NCBI GenBank assembly: GCA_016713235.1
Contig: JADJPN010000002.1
Span: 434,001-498,000 of the forward strand
Origin: Hyphomicrobiales bacterium
GTDB taxonomy: Bacteria; Pseudomonadota; Alphaproteobacteria; Rhizobiales; Xanthobacteraceae
Reading direction: 5' to 3'
DNA length: 64,000 nucleotides
In this document: positions 32,609 through 42,063 of the stretch, in pieces
Numbering within the stretch: position 1 is the first letter of the stretch
Layout of the letters: the number at the start of each line of letters is the position of its first letter
The notes under the pieces: model-generated
The model's database searches: none
Told to the model about the DNA's origin: nothing
What the model saw: the letters and a program-made list of their open reading frames with translations, nothing else
Made by a program: the position numbers and the translations under genes

Positions 32609-33229
32609 TCAAAGATCGTCGGGCGCGATATTGGTTTCCAATGTATCGACGGTCTGAACGCGTGCGAATTCGATCGCAAAACCCGTTTCTAGATGGCGCA
32701 CAACGCGGCCCGGCGTGCGGCCGAGCGTCACCGGTGTGCCGATCGGCGGCTTGTCGCGGGCCTGCACGGCGGCGCCCGAAAGCGATACGTCGAGCACGCG
32801 CGCGGGCACGCTTTCGCCGGAGGCGAAGGTGAGCATCGAGCGCGGGTTGCGCAGCGTGAAGCGCTCATGGCGGCGGTCTTCCGGCAGGCCGAGCGTGTTA
32901 CGGTTTGCAAACCATGTCAGCTGATCGGCGAGTTTATCGCGGCGGCGGATGGTGCCCTGAACCGTCATGGCAAAGCCGTTCTCGATCAGGCGCACGCAAT
33001 GGCCTTCGAGCCGGCCGATGTGATCGATGTAGGCCACGATCGGCTCGCCGGGACGCGGCTGCGCATGCGCGATCAAGGCGACGCCGCCCGGGGACATGTC
33101 GAGCGTGCGGCAAGTGAATTCGCGGCGATCGGCAAGCATATAGCGACCCGTGAGGTCGATTTTTACACGCTGGCTGCGGCGGCGCTCCTGATTCAGGGGC
33201 AGGGTAACCGCTCTGTTCAATTGACGCAT
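32609..33229 (-). CDS. PilZ domain-containing protein (two PilZ domains)
   Basis: A 206-residue protein with two PilZ-like modules. The first has the c-di-GMP-binding RRRSQR near residue 16 and DMSPGG about 30 residues later; the second has RRHERF near residue 118 and DVSLSGA. In canonical PilZ the RxxxR and D/NxSxxG motifs clamp c-di-GMP; here the first module keeps RxxxR and DxSxxG, the second is less complete. Probably a cytosolic c-di-GMP effector. Monocistronic, with a terminator downstream. Confidence 0.87.
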   Translation of the reverse strand: MRQLNRAVTLPLNQERRRSQRVKIDLTGRYMLADRREFTCRTLDMSPGGVALIAHAQPRPGEPIVAYIDHIGRLEGHCVRLIENGFAMTVQGTIRRRDKLADQLTWFANRNTLGLPEDRRHERFTLRNPRSMLTFASGESVPARVLDVSLSGAAVQARDKPPIGTPVTLGRTPGRVVRHLETGFAIEFARVQTVDTLETNIAPDDL

Positions 33230-33319
33230 TTTGCTGGCCGGGTTTCGCGAGAATTGGCGAAACCGTAAGGTAGCCGTGGTTAACAGCTCGTATCGAGCGG
33301 AGGCGCTTTCGTGGCGTGG

Positions 33320-33892
33320 TTAACTCAAACCGCCTTGCACGACCCGCAGCCGTGAAGATCCTGCCACGCGCAGGCCCGTGAAATCGCCCTCTTCACGCTC
33401 GGCGGCATAGATCATCCGCAGCGTTTTGATCCGAAGCCGCGCGAGCGGCGCGGTGCCGGTCCAATATGGGACATCGAGCGGAACGATCGAACCGAGCATT
33501 CGCGCGTGGGTCCGTCCGCGATGGCGCAGGGGCAAAAGCACCATTTCCAGATCCACGGTCCTGTTATCGTCGGTTTCGCCGACAAGGCTTGCCACGGCCG
33601 GCGTTTGGCCGTCGGCCACGGCTTCCAGAAGCCCAAAAAGCGTTGCGCGGTCCTCGGCAGCGAAGAAGGCGCCAAAGCTGCGGCCGCGCAATTCGTGGCC
33701 GATCAGCGCACAAAGCCGCGTTCCGGCAAGGCGAACGGCGTGCCGCGGGTTATCGCTGTTCTCCAGCAGGAAAATATCGCCCAGGAGACGGCCGATCTCG
33801 GCCGGATCGATTTCGGCGCGTTCCGGCGCGGCACGGCCCTTTCGCAGGCGATCCCAATACGCATGCAAAGCGCGCGCTGACGGATGTTTCAT
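33320..33892 (-). CDS. PAS domain-containing protein (PAS_5 family)
   Basis: A 190-residue single-domain protein of the PAS_5 family (PF07310 as I recall it), widespread in Hyphomicrobiales. The signature ALHAYWDRLRKGRAAPERAEIDPAEI followed by LLGDIFLLE and RLAGTRLCALIGHELRGRSF is clear. Presumed sensory or adaptor protein without an output domain. ATG 33892 (MKHPSARAL) is preferred to an upstream start. Confidence 0.85.
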   Translation of the reverse strand: MKHPSARALHAYWDRLRKGRAAPERAEIDPAEIGRLLGDIFLLENSDNPRHAVRLAGTRLCALIGHELRGRSFGAFFAAEDRATLFGLLEAVADGQTPAVASLVGETDDNRTVDLEMVLLPLRHRGRTHARMLGSIVPLDVPYWTGTAPLARLRIKTLRMIYAAEREEGDFTGLRVAGSSRLRVVQGGLS

Positions 33893-33972
33893 ATCGTTAG
33901 TTCCCCAGTCGTAGCGATCCGCCCGTTGCATCTTGGGACGGTGCCACGGCTACGGAGCAGGGGCTGTGCCGT

Positions 33973-34152
33973 ATGTTGGGTGATCAACAGGCCGCGCGAG
34001 GTAGGGTTAACGAGCGCTTTCGCTTTCGTATCCGATCCCAGCGGCTATGGTGGCAATGGCTCAAGGCTCTTTCGCATTCGCGGGCCGGCCACCGAACCTC
34101 GAAAGCGGTGCTGGTGGTCAACAAAGCGGTCCCGCGCAAACTGAATATCTGA
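33973..34152 (+). CDS. Putative small basic protein, 59 aa
   Basis: A short open frame (MLGDQQAARGRVNERFRF..., ending AVLVVNKAVPRKLNI) that ends 15 bp before a strong rho-independent terminator at 34168-34195. It is very basic (many Arg and Lys) with a Trp-rich patch LWWQWLKAL. GGAGCAGGGG lies 10-19 nt upstream as a possible ribosome-binding site. I do not recognise it. The terminator with no other plus-strand gene before it means that something is transcribed here, either this ORF or a small RNA. Confidence 0.4.
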   Translation: MLGDQQAARGRVNERFRFRIRSQRLWWQWLKALSHSRAGHRTSKAVLVVNKAVPRKLNI

Positions 34153-34167
34153 TCTGGGGACGTGACC

Positions 34168-34205
34168 GGCCCGCGAAATGGGGATTTCGCGGGCCTATTT
34201 CTTTT
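34168..34205 (+). terminator. Rho-independent terminator
   Basis: GGCCCGCGAAAT-gggg-ATTTCGCGGGCC, a perfect 12-bp stem followed by TATTTCTTTT. The T-run is on the plus strand, so it terminates a plus-strand transcript upstream of the rhomboid gene. Confidence 0.85.
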
Positions 34206-34266
34206 CGGATGGGCCTCAACCGTTCGAAACCTTGCCCGTGCGAGCGCGGCGCTCTAAGGGGGTGCC

Positions 34267-35022
34267 GTGAATTACCAGAACTTTCCCCTGGAAGCGGAGC
34301 GCCGCCGCGAGCCGGTGTTCAACCTTCCTCCCGTTATCGTTGTGCTCTGCGCGGTTCTGATCGCGGTGCATGTGGTCCGGCAGTTTCTTTCGCAGGAAAC
34401 CGACCTGAACGTGCTGCTGTGGACCGCGTTTCTGCCCGCGCGCTACAGCCACGTGCCGGTGCTGAACGGATTGCTGCCCGGCGGGTTCGCCGCCGATGTC
34501 TGGACATTCGTCACCTACGCATTTCTGCACGGCGATGCGATGCATCTTGCGGTCAATCTGATCTGGTTTCTTGCGTTCGGAAGCGCGGTCGCTTGGCGCT
34601 TCGGCGCAGTTCGTTTTCTCGCCTTCAGCGCGGTGACCGCCGCGGCAGGCTCCGCGGTGCATCTTGCCACGCACCTCAATGACATCGCGCCGCTCGTCGG
34701 TGCCTCGGCTGCGATCTCCGGTGCGATGGCAGCGGCAGTTCGTTTTGCGTTCGAAGCAGGCGGGCCGCTCGGCGCGTGGCGCAACGCGGGACCGGAGGCC
34801 TTTCGCGTTCCGGCTTCGCCCTTGCTCGCCTCGCTCCGCAACCGCCAGGTTCTCGTATTTCTCGGGGTGTGGTTTTTGCTGAATTTTCTGTTCGGTGCGA
34901 CCAGCGCGCTGACCGGCTATTCCGAAGGCACGATCGCCTGGGAGGCCCACGTCGGCGGTTTTGTGGCAGGACTTTTGCTTTTCCCGCTGTTCGACCCGGT
35001 GCGGCGTCCGACGCTGCACTGA
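34267..35022 (+). CDS. Rhomboid family intramembrane serine protease
   Basis: A 251-residue membrane protease with about six transmembrane helices. The TM2-like HGDAMHLAVNLIW motif (H-x-x-x-N oxyanion), the catalytic Ser in GASAAISGAMAA (G-x-S) and the His in WEAHVGGFVAGLLL are all present, in the right order, so the enzyme looks active. It cleaves single-pass membrane proteins in or near the bilayer; the substrate is unknown. Start is GTG 34267 with GGGGG about 6 bp upstream. Confidence 0.9.
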   Translation: MNYQNFPLEAERRREPVFNLPPVIVVLCAVLIAVHVVRQFLSQETDLNVLLWTAFLPARYSHVPVLNGLLPGGFAADVWTFVTYAFLHGDAMHLAVNLIWFLAFGSAVAWRFGAVRFLAFSAVTAAAGSAVHLATHLNDIAPLVGASAAISGAMAAAVRFAFEAGGPLGAWRNAGPEAFRVPASPLLASLRNRQVLVFLGVWFLLNFLFGATSALTGYSEGTIAWEAHVGGFVAGLLLFPLFDPVRRPTLH

Positions 35023-35110
35023 AAATTTGCCGCTGCATCGCAACTTGCGATGCAACCAAAATCAGCCAATCATCGCTGTCTATCGGCCGCGTTTCTCTCC
35101 GGAGGACTCG

Positions 35111-35545
35111 ATGACTGTTCGCAAAATCCTAAATCTCAAAGGCTCCGATGTCGTGACCATCGCGCCGGAAAAGAAGCTGCTCGATGCGATCGCGCTGCTC
35201 GCCAAACAGCGGATCGGCGCATTGATCGTGACCGGAAAGAAGAACGAAGTGCTCGGCATATTGTCGGAGCGGGATATCGTTCATTTGCTGTCGAACAAGG
35301 ACAGCAATCGCTTCGAGAAACCCGTGTCTTCGGCGATGACGTCCGCGGTAAAAACCTGCAATCCCGGCGATCCGATCCAGCACATCATGCAGGTGATGAC
35401 GACGGGCCGCTTCCGCCACATGCCGGTGGTGGAGAACGGCACGTTAGCCGGCGTGATTTCGATCGGCGACGTGGTGAAGCTGCGGCTCGAAGAGATGGAG
35501 CGCGAAAGCGAACACCTCAAAGAGTATATCGCGACGGCGAAATAA
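35111..35545 (+). CDS. CBS domain-containing protein
   Basis: A 144-residue protein made of a CBS pair (Bateman module): VVTIAPEKKLLDAIALLAKQ, GILSERDIVHLL for the first and VKTCNPGDPIQHIMQVMTTG, GVISIGDVVKLRL for the second. Such stand-alone modules bind adenine nucleotides and regulate partner proteins. ATG 35111 follows GGAGGACTCG. A poly-G block begins 33 bp after the stop, so its 3' context is unreliable. Confidence 0.92.
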   Translation: MTVRKILNLKGSDVVTIAPEKKLLDAIALLAKQRIGALIVTGKKNEVLGILSERDIVHLLSNKDSNRFEKPVSSAMTSAVKTCNPGDPIQHIMQVMTTGRFRHMPVVENGTLAGVISIGDVVKLRLEEMERESEHLKEYIATAK

Positions 35546-35577
35546 TTCCCCATGCGCGGTTTGATCCGGCCGGCGGG

Positions 35578-35913
<336 letters not shown>

Positions 35914-36932
35914 TGGGCGTTATGAGCGCAGGTTAGACTCAACGCCGCGACCGATTCGGCGATATTCGCGAGCGCACGCTCGGCGGCTTCTTCACCGGCC
36001 TTGATGCTTTCTTCCGCGCGGTAGAACTCGAACAGCCCGACGCCGTTCAGGCGCGGCGAGATCATCACGTCCGGCGGATCGCCGGCGAGGCGCGAGCGCG
36101 AGATGCGGTCCTGCGTGATGTTGAAGGCATCCATCATCACGCTCGAAATCCCGCGCGGTCCATCGACCGGCGTCTGTATGCGTTGCCGCGGAAAACCGAA
36201 TACGTTTCCGAACAGACGGCGGGGCGTCGTTGCCGGGGCGGGAAGGGGCGCATCTTCCGATACCGAAGGGCCACTGTCCTGAATGACGGTACCCTTGCCG
36301 AAAACATCGGAATGCAAATTCACGGCAATCACGACGCGGGCGCCAAGCGCTCGCGCCGCTGAGACCGGGATCGGATTCACCAGCGCACCATCGGCGAGCC
36401 AGCGTCCGCCAATTTTGATTGGCGTGAAAATGCCGGGTAGCGCGTAGCTTGCGCGCATCGCCTGAATGAGATTGCCGCGTGTCAGCCAGATTTCGTGGCC
36501 CGACGAAAGCTCGGTCGCGATCGCGGCGTACTTGACCGGAAGATCGTCGATCATCGACTCGCCGAAATTCAGCTCGAGCAATTTTGCCAAACGTCCGCCG
36601 GAAATCAGTCCGTTGCCGCCGATGCGCCAGTCGAGAAAGCCGAACATACGCCGCTTGGTCATCGAACGCGCAAACTCTTCCAATTGATCGAGACGGCTGG
36701 AAGCCCATGCACCGCCAGCGAGCGCGCCCATGGAGGTGCCGGTAATCACATCGGGGCGAATGCCAGCCTTTTCGAGTACGCGAAGAACGCCAATATGTGC
36801 CCAGCCGCGTGCGGCGCCGCCGCCAAGCGCAAGCCCGATCTTCGGAATCGATGCTTTCGGTTCGTGGCGATCAACCGGGATATTCTCGTTCGGTTGTTCG
36901 GCGGACTTCCGGTTGAACACATTCAAGAACAT
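35914..36932 (-). CDS. Patatin-like phospholipase family protein, 3' end corrupted
   Basis: A serine-Asp lipid hydrolase of the patatin/RssA type. Visible are the oxyanion loop LALGGGAARGWAHIGVL, the nucleophile motif VITGTSMGALAGG (GTSMG) and the catalytic Asp in ADGALVNPIPV, in family order, with an N-terminal extension of about 35 residues. The last trustworthy residues are about NIAESVAALSLT; the true stop is lost in the poly-G block, so the end given is where normal sequence begins. ATG 36932 is chosen; an earlier in-frame start at 36950 is possible. Soluble or membrane-associated cytosolic enzyme. Confidence 0.87.
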
Positions 36933-37052
36933 GGCTGCGACCCATAACACTGCACTTATTTGCGAAGTTCCCGACGTGCTTGCGGAACCGTCGCTGCATT
37001 GCAGCGTGTTACGTACGAAACTTGGCAGGATCGCGTCATAGCACGTGTGGCT

Positions 37053-37433
37053 TTAGTCGAAGGTTAGCGTCGTGTTGCCGCCTCCGAGCGGGATCGCGCG
37101 ATAGAAACAGGAGCGGCGGCCGGTGTGGCAGGTCTTGCCGTCGCCGGTCACGCTAACTTTCAGCAATACCGCGTCCTGGTCGCAATCAACTTTCATCTCA
37201 GACACGCGCAAGACGTTGCCGCTGCTCTCGCCCTTCTTCCAGAGGCTTTTGCGCGAGCGCGACCAGAACCAGCCTTCGCGCGTCTCGATGGTGCGCTTGA
37301 GCGCGTCGGCATTCATGTGCGCGAGCATCAGCACTTCGCCGGTCTTTTCGTCGGTCACGATAGCGCTGATCAACCCGTTGGCGTCGAAGCGCGGGGTGAG
37401 GGTGTTGCCTTCTTCGAGTTCTTTGTCGTGCAT
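37053..37433 (-). CDS. hisI: Phosphoribosyl-AMP cyclohydrolase
   Basis: The third enzyme of histidine biosynthesis, 126 residues, opening the adenine ring of PR-AMP. Signature segments: VLMLAHMNADALKRTIETR, WSRSRKSLWKKGESSGN, and the metal-binding DCDQDAVLLKV, GKTCHTGRRSCFYR with the zinc Cys residues. The single-domain form (no HisE fusion) is normal in alphaproteobacteria. It lies downstream of folE on the same strand, separated by a terminator. Confidence 0.96.
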   Translation of the reverse strand: MHDKELEEGNTLTPRFDANGLISAIVTDEKTGEVLMLAHMNADALKRTIETREGWFWSRSRKSLWKKGESSGNVLRVSEMKVDCDQDAVLLKVSVTGDGKTCHTGRRSCFYRAIPLGGGNTTLTFD

Positions 37434-37517
37434 CGGAATCGGTCCTAACGGTCGTAACCTGTCTTATTTTTTGGGGAGACCCGCCGCAAAACCGGTCCTT
37501 TATCACGGCGCAAAAGA

Positions 37518-37543
37518 AAACGGGCCCGCGAACGGGCCCGTTT
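37518..37543. terminator. Terminator between folE and hisI
   Basis: AAACGGGCCCG-cgaa-CGGGCCCGTTT, an 11-bp stem, then TTCTTTTG on the minus strand. It ends the folE transcript. Confidence 0.8.
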
Positions 37544-37564
37544 CTAACTTTGCTTCGGTGGCGC

Positions 37565-38221
37565 TTAGTCCTTGCGGCTGCCGCGCACCAGCGTGAAGAA
37601 GCGTACCTGCTCGGCCGGATCGTCGCGGAAGACGCCGGTGAACTGGGTGGTGACGGTCGATACGCCCTGACGCTGCACGCCGCGCATCGCCATGCACATA
37701 TGCTCGGCTTCGATCATCACGGCGCAGCCGCGCGGCTTCAGATGTTCGTCGATCGCGTCGGTGATCTGCGAGGTGAGATGCTCCTGCGTCTGCAAGCGGC
37801 GGCCGAAGATCTCGATCAAGCGCGAGAATTTCGACAGACCGACAACACGCTCGACCGGGAAGTACGCGATATGCGCCTTACCGATCATCGGCATGATGTG
37901 ATGCTCGCAGTGCGAGTGAAACGGAATATCGCGCACGACGACGAGATCGTCGAAGGTGCCGATTTCACCGAAAGTGCGGCCAAGAATTTCTTCCGGGGTC
38001 TCGCCGTAGCCGCCGAATACTTCCTCGTATGCCTTCACCATGCGGCGCGGCGTATCGAGCAGGCCTTCACGGTTCGGGTTGTCACCGATCCATGCGATCA
38101 GTGTACGCGCTGCAGCTTCCGCTTCTTCGCGAGAAGGGCGCTTTACCGGTGCTAATTGGGGTGCTGCATCCGGCTGCTTGTGCAGCGACGTGACGACGGC
38201 ATCCATCTTGGTCTTCTCCAT
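37565..38221 (-). CDS. folE: GTP cyclohydrolase I
   Basis: A 218-residue enzyme converting GTP to dihydroneopterin triphosphate for folate and related pterins. Core motifs GDNPNREGLLDTPRRMVKAYEE, PFHSHCEHHIMPMIGKAHIAY (zinc Cys and His) and EAEHMCMAMRGVQRQG (second zinc Cys) are all present and length is normal. The N-terminal 35 residues are a less conserved extension. It faces away from the IscU-like gene across a 316-bp spacer. Confidence 0.96.
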   Translation of the reverse strand: MEKTKMDAVVTSLHKQPDAAPQLAPVKRPSREEAEAAARTLIAWIGDNPNREGLLDTPRRMVKAYEEVFGGYGETPEEILGRTFGEIGTFDDLVVVRDIPFHSHCEHHIMPMIGKAHIAYFPVERVVGLSKFSRLIEIFGRRLQTQEHLTSQITDAIDEHLKPRGCAVMIEAEHMCMAMRGVQRQGVSTVTTQFTGVFRDDPAEQVRFFTLVRGSRKD

Positions 38222-38537
38222 TTGCCGGTCGACGCCCGTCGTCCGGTCTACTTTTAAGTTTTGCAGTCCGGCCTCCGGGCGGAGGGGCGGCTATGCAGGA
38301 GGCACATTTCTTCCCATCAGCCGGGTGCCTTCCAACCCGAGCTATCTGGTCCTATTTTTCCGGGGACTTAAGACTTGCGAAAGACGCCTTTGTGGCCGTT
38401 TCCCGAAAACCCTCCGCCTTCTAACGGGCGGCAAGCACTCGTGAAAACCTGCACCCCCGTACATTAGTTCCCGCAAGCAGTGAAGGAAATCTGGTGTTGG
38501 ATTCCGGCAAATTCGCGGAGTAAAGCTAAGGCCGATC
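38222..38537. other. Intergenic region, 316 bp, possible 43-codon ORF
   Basis: A divergent promoter region for folE and the IscU-like gene. It contains a short plus-strand frame from ATG 38293 (MQEAHFFPSAGCLPTRA...) of 43 codons with AGGGG 6 nt upstream. I cannot tell whether it is translated. No riboswitch of a known folate or pterin class is recognisable. Confidence 0.3.
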
Positions 38538-38975
38538 ATGCTGAACGACGTATATAATCGACGGATCCTGGAACTCGCCGCGGACATACCGAGAAGCGGC
38601 AGGCTGCCACACCCGGATGCCTCCGCGACCGCCCATTCCAAGTTGTGCGGTTCGACCGTGACCATCGATCTGGCGATGGAAGGAGATCGGATAACCGACT
38701 TCGCCCATGACGTCCGGGCCTGTGCGCTCGGGCAGGCCTCGTCCTCGATCATGGCCCGGCACGTCGTCGGCGCGAACGCCGCCGAACTCCGGACGGTCCG
38801 GGACCAGATGTACCAGATGCTGAAAGAGAACGGCCCGGCGCCCTCCGGCAAATGGGCCGACCTCGCGGTGCTGGAGCCGGTGCGCGACTACAAGGCGCGT
38901 CACGCCTCGACGTTGCTGACCTTCGACGCGGTGGTCGATGCGATCGGCCAGATCGAGAAGAAGCACGCCAAATAG
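38538..38975 (+). CDS. IscU/NifU-like iron-sulfur scaffold protein
   Basis: A 145-residue scaffold-fold protein. The first two ligand cysteines are recognisable in SKLCGSTVTI and VRACALGQASSS. At the place of the third Cys of IscU, where a His-Cys pair is expected, the sequence reads KARHASTLLTF: the His is kept but Cys is Ala. This version is what I recall of the Hyphomicrobiales family annotated as cluster assembly scaffold, so it is probably natural, and it may be a carrier or non-IscU homologue. It precedes a cupin gene by 22 bp. Confidence 0.83.
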   Translation: MLNDVYNRRILELAADIPRSGRLPHPDASATAHSKLCGSTVTIDLAMEGDRITDFAHDVRACALGQASSSIMARHVVGANAAELRTVRDQMYQMLKENGPAPSGKWADLAVLEPVRDYKARHASTLLTFDAVVDAIGQIEKKHAK

Positions 38976-38997
38976 GCCGGAAATAAAGGGGAAACGC

Positions 38998-39567
38998 ATG
39001 GCGCCAAGAATGCGCAGGGTCGTCACCGGACACGACGCGAACGGCAAGGCGGTGGTGGTCGAGGACGGCGAACCGCCGGTCACTTTCGCGCGGCCGGAAG
39101 TGCCGGGGCTCGCATTCTTTGAGGTGTGGAATACGCAATCCTCGCCGGCGAAGATCGCGGCCAGCAGCGACCCGACCAAGGACCGGCCGGTGAAAGTGCC
39201 GCCGCCATCGCGCGGCACCATCATCCGCGTCATCGACTTTCCGCCTGAAGATTCGAGCAAGCCAAAGCCGCCGATGGAACTCGCGGGGAAGTTGTTCGAG
39301 TTGATGGGGCTGCATCCGGTGACCGACCCGAAGCTCTACGAGCGGCATCCATTCATGCACCGGACCCAGTCGGTGGACTACGGAATCGTCCTCGAAGGCA
39401 GCGTCACTCTGTTACTGGATGACACAGAAATTGATCTGAAAACCGGCGATGTCGTTGTCCAGAACGGCACCATCCACGCCTGGCAGAACCGTTCGGGCGC
39501 GAACTGCCGGATGGCTTTCATTCTGGTCGATGGCGAATACGAAGCGGGCGTGAAGCCTGTCTCGTGA
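38998..39567 (+). CDS. Cupin domain-containing protein
   Basis: A 189-residue protein with a C-terminal cupin barrel. Metal-site residues are seen in FMHRTQSVDYGIVLEG and GDVVVQNGTIHAWQNRSG; the N-terminal half is a distinct conserved region (RVVTGHDANGKAVV, FEVWNTQSSP). Function unknown; cupins of this kind are often enzymes or regulators of small acids. ATG 38998 follows AAGGGG. Its stop overlaps the yidD start. Confidence 0.87.
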   Translation: MAPRMRRVVTGHDANGKAVVVEDGEPPVTFARPEVPGLAFFEVWNTQSSPAKIAASSDPTKDRPVKVPPPSRGTIIRVIDFPPEDSSKPKPPMELAGKLFELMGLHPVTDPKLYERHPFMHRTQSVDYGIVLEGSVTLLLDDTEIDLKTGDVVVQNGTIHAWQNRSGANCRMAFILVDGEYEAGVKPVS

Positions 39568-39908
39568 TGATGGCAGCCGACCTCGACACGTTGTTCGACC
39601 GCGCCGCCAAAGTGCCACGGCAGGCGGGCCGCGTGCTCATCAAGGGCTACCGCTACACGCTCTCGCCGCTGATCGGATTTCGCTGCCGGCATTTGCCGAC
39701 CTGTTCGGAATACGGCGACGAGGCGCTCGCGCGTCATGGGCTCTGGGCCGGCGGCTGGATGACGTTCTCGCGCTTCTGCCGGTGTGGTCCGTTCGGAACA
39801 TCCGGGCTCGATTTCGTGCCCGCGGCTTTACCCGAGCGTTCGCGCTGGTATATGCCGTGGCGCTACGGGCGCTGGCGCGGGACCAACGAGTCGCCGCCGG
39901 TAAAATGA
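39567..39908 (+). CDS. yidD: Membrane protein insertion efficiency factor YidD
   Basis: A 113-residue protein with the YidD (DUF37) signature: IKGYRYTLSPLIGFRCRHLPTCSEYGDEAL with two of the conserved Cys, then FCRCGPFGTSGLDFVP. It assists YidC-dependent insertion at the inner membrane. A GTG three bases before the chosen ATG is equally possible; both overlap the cupin stop. Usually yidD lies in the rpmH-rnpA-yidC region; in alphaproteobacteria it is often near thrS, as here. Confidence 0.93.
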   Translation: MMAADLDTLFDRAAKVPRQAGRVLIKGYRYTLSPLIGFRCRHLPTCSEYGDEALARHGLWAGGWMTFSRFCRCGPFGTSGLDFVPAALPERSRWYMPWRYGRWRGTNESPPVK

Positions 39909-39966
39909 AAAGTTCGGGGGAGATACGCCCTTCGCTGGGTTTGCAGGAGTGAGCAGGAGGACGAAG

Positions 39967-41941
39967 ATGGTCACGCTGACCTTTCCCGACGGCGCACGCC
40001 GCGAATTTCAAAACGGAATTTCCGGATTGGATATCGCGAAGGGCATTTCCCCTTCGCTCGCCAAGCGAACGGTCGCCATGGCGCTCGATGGCGAGGTCAT
40101 GGATCTCGCCGATCCGATCAACCGCGATGCAAAAATCGAATTCGTTTCGCGCGACGATCCGCGCGCTGGAACTGATCCGGCATGATGCCGCGCATGTGAT
40201 GGCGGAAGCCGTGCAGGAGCTCTTTCCCGGCACGCAGGTGACCATCGGCCCGTCGATCGAAAACGGATTCTATTACGACTTCTTCCGTAACCAGCCGTTC
40301 ACGCCGGAAGATTTCCCCGCGATCGAAAAGAAGATGAAGGAGATCATCGCGCGGGACAAACCGTTCACCAAGGAAGTCTGGACGCGCGACAAGGCGAAAC
40401 AGGTTTTCAAGGACAAGGGCGAGAACTTCAAGGTCGAGCTGGTTGAAAGCATTCCCGCCGATCAGGAATTGAAGATCTACAAGCAGGGCGAATGGTTCGA
40501 CCTTTGCCGCGGGCCGCATATGCCCTCGACCGGCAAGATCGGCACCGCGTTCAAGCTGATGAAAGTCGCGGGCGCTTACTGGCGCGGGGACGCGACCAAG
40601 CCGATGCTGACGCGCATCTATGGCACTGCCTGGCCGGACCAGAAACAACTCGACGATTACATCCATCGTCTCGAGGAGGCGGAGAAGCGCGACCACCGCA
40701 AGCTCGGCCGCGAGATGGATCTCTTCCATTTTCAGGAAGAGGGGCCGGGCGTCGTGTTCTGGCACGCGAAGGGCTGGTCGCTGTTTCAGTCGATCGTCGC
40801 CTATATGCGCCGCCGTTTGCGCGGCGATTACGACGAAGTGAACGCACCGCAGATGCTCGATAAGTCGCTCTGGGAAACATCCGGGCATTGGGACTGGTAT
40901 CGCGAGAACATGTTCGCGGCGCAGTCGGCCGGTGACGAAGCCGAAGACAAGCGCTGGTTCGCGATCAAGCCGATGAACTGCCCGGGCCACGTGCAGATCT
41001 TCAAGCACGGACTGAAAAGCTATCGCGATCTTCCAGTTCGTCTCGCAGAATTCGGCGTCGTGCATCGCTACGAGCCGTCGGGCGCGATGCATGGGCTCCT
41101 GCGCGTGCGCGGTTTCACGCAAGACGACGCGCACGTCTTCTGTACGGAAGACCAACTCGCGGCTGAGTGCCTGAAGATCAACGATCTCATCCTCTCGACC
41201 TATGACGACTTTGGTTTCACCGGCGAACTGACGGTGAAGCTCTCGACGCGCCCCGAAAAGCGTGTCGGCGCGGATGCGTCGTGGGATCACGCGGAAGCCG
41301 TGATGGAGAAGGTGCTCAAACAGATTGCCGATCAATCGAACGGCCGCATCAAGACCGCGATCAATCCGGGCGAGGGCGCGTTCTACGGCCCGAAGTTCGA
41401 ATATGTGCTGCGGGACGCCATCGGCCGCGACTGGCAATGCGGCACGACGCAGGTCGACTTCAACCTGCCGGAGCGCTTCGGCGCATTCTATATCGACGCC
41501 GACGGCGGCAAGAAGACCCCGGTGATGGTGCATCGCGCGATCTGCGGCTCGCTGGAGCGCTTCACCGGAATTCTCATCGAACATCACACCGGGCATTTCC
41601 CGTTGTGGCTCGCGCCAACGCAGATCAAGGTCTGCACGATCACGCAGGAAGCGGACGCTTACGCGAACGATGTGTTCAGGGCCGCCTACAAGCTCGGCCT
41701 GCGCGTGGAGGTCGACCTTCGCAACGAGAAGATCAACTACAAGGTCCGCGAGCATTCGCTTGCGAAGATTCCGGTGCTGCTTGTGGTCGGCAAAAAGGAA
41801 GCGGAGGAGCGCACGGTTTCGATCCGGCGTCTTGGCTCGCAAGCGCAATCTTCGATGCCGCTGGAGGCCGCGCTTGCGGCGCTCGTCGCGGAAGCGACTG
41901 CCCCGGATCTGAAGCGGGAGCAGGACGACGAGGCGGCGTGA
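39967..41941 (+). pseudogene. thrS: Threonyl-tRNA synthetase, frameshifted near N-terminus (probable sequence error)
   Basis: Class II synthetase charging tRNA-Thr, 658 residues if repaired. The TGS domain (MVTLTFPDGARREFQNGISG, EFVSRDDPRA) is in one frame and everything from ALELIRHDAAHVMAEAVQEL onward in another. A CG dinucleotide is missing in the CGCGCG run near 40165. The editing/SAD domain, motif 2 (RYEPSGAMHGLLRVRGFTQDD), motif 3 (HRAICGSLERF), the zinc ligands in MNCPGHVQIF, DDAHVFCTE and IEHHTGH, and the anticodon-binding domain are complete. ThrS is essential and no second copy is seen here, so a consensus error is the most likely cause. AGGAGGA precedes the ATG. Confidence 0.95.
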
Positions 41942-42063
41942 GCCGTTTCGCTCTTCGCCGGGCTTGCCCGGGCCGGCCGGAAATTAATGATGAATTAAGG
42001 ATATTTCTCTGGGCGGGAGAGTAATCTATAGTTTCGATGCGGGAGAACTACATCGAGGGTCAG

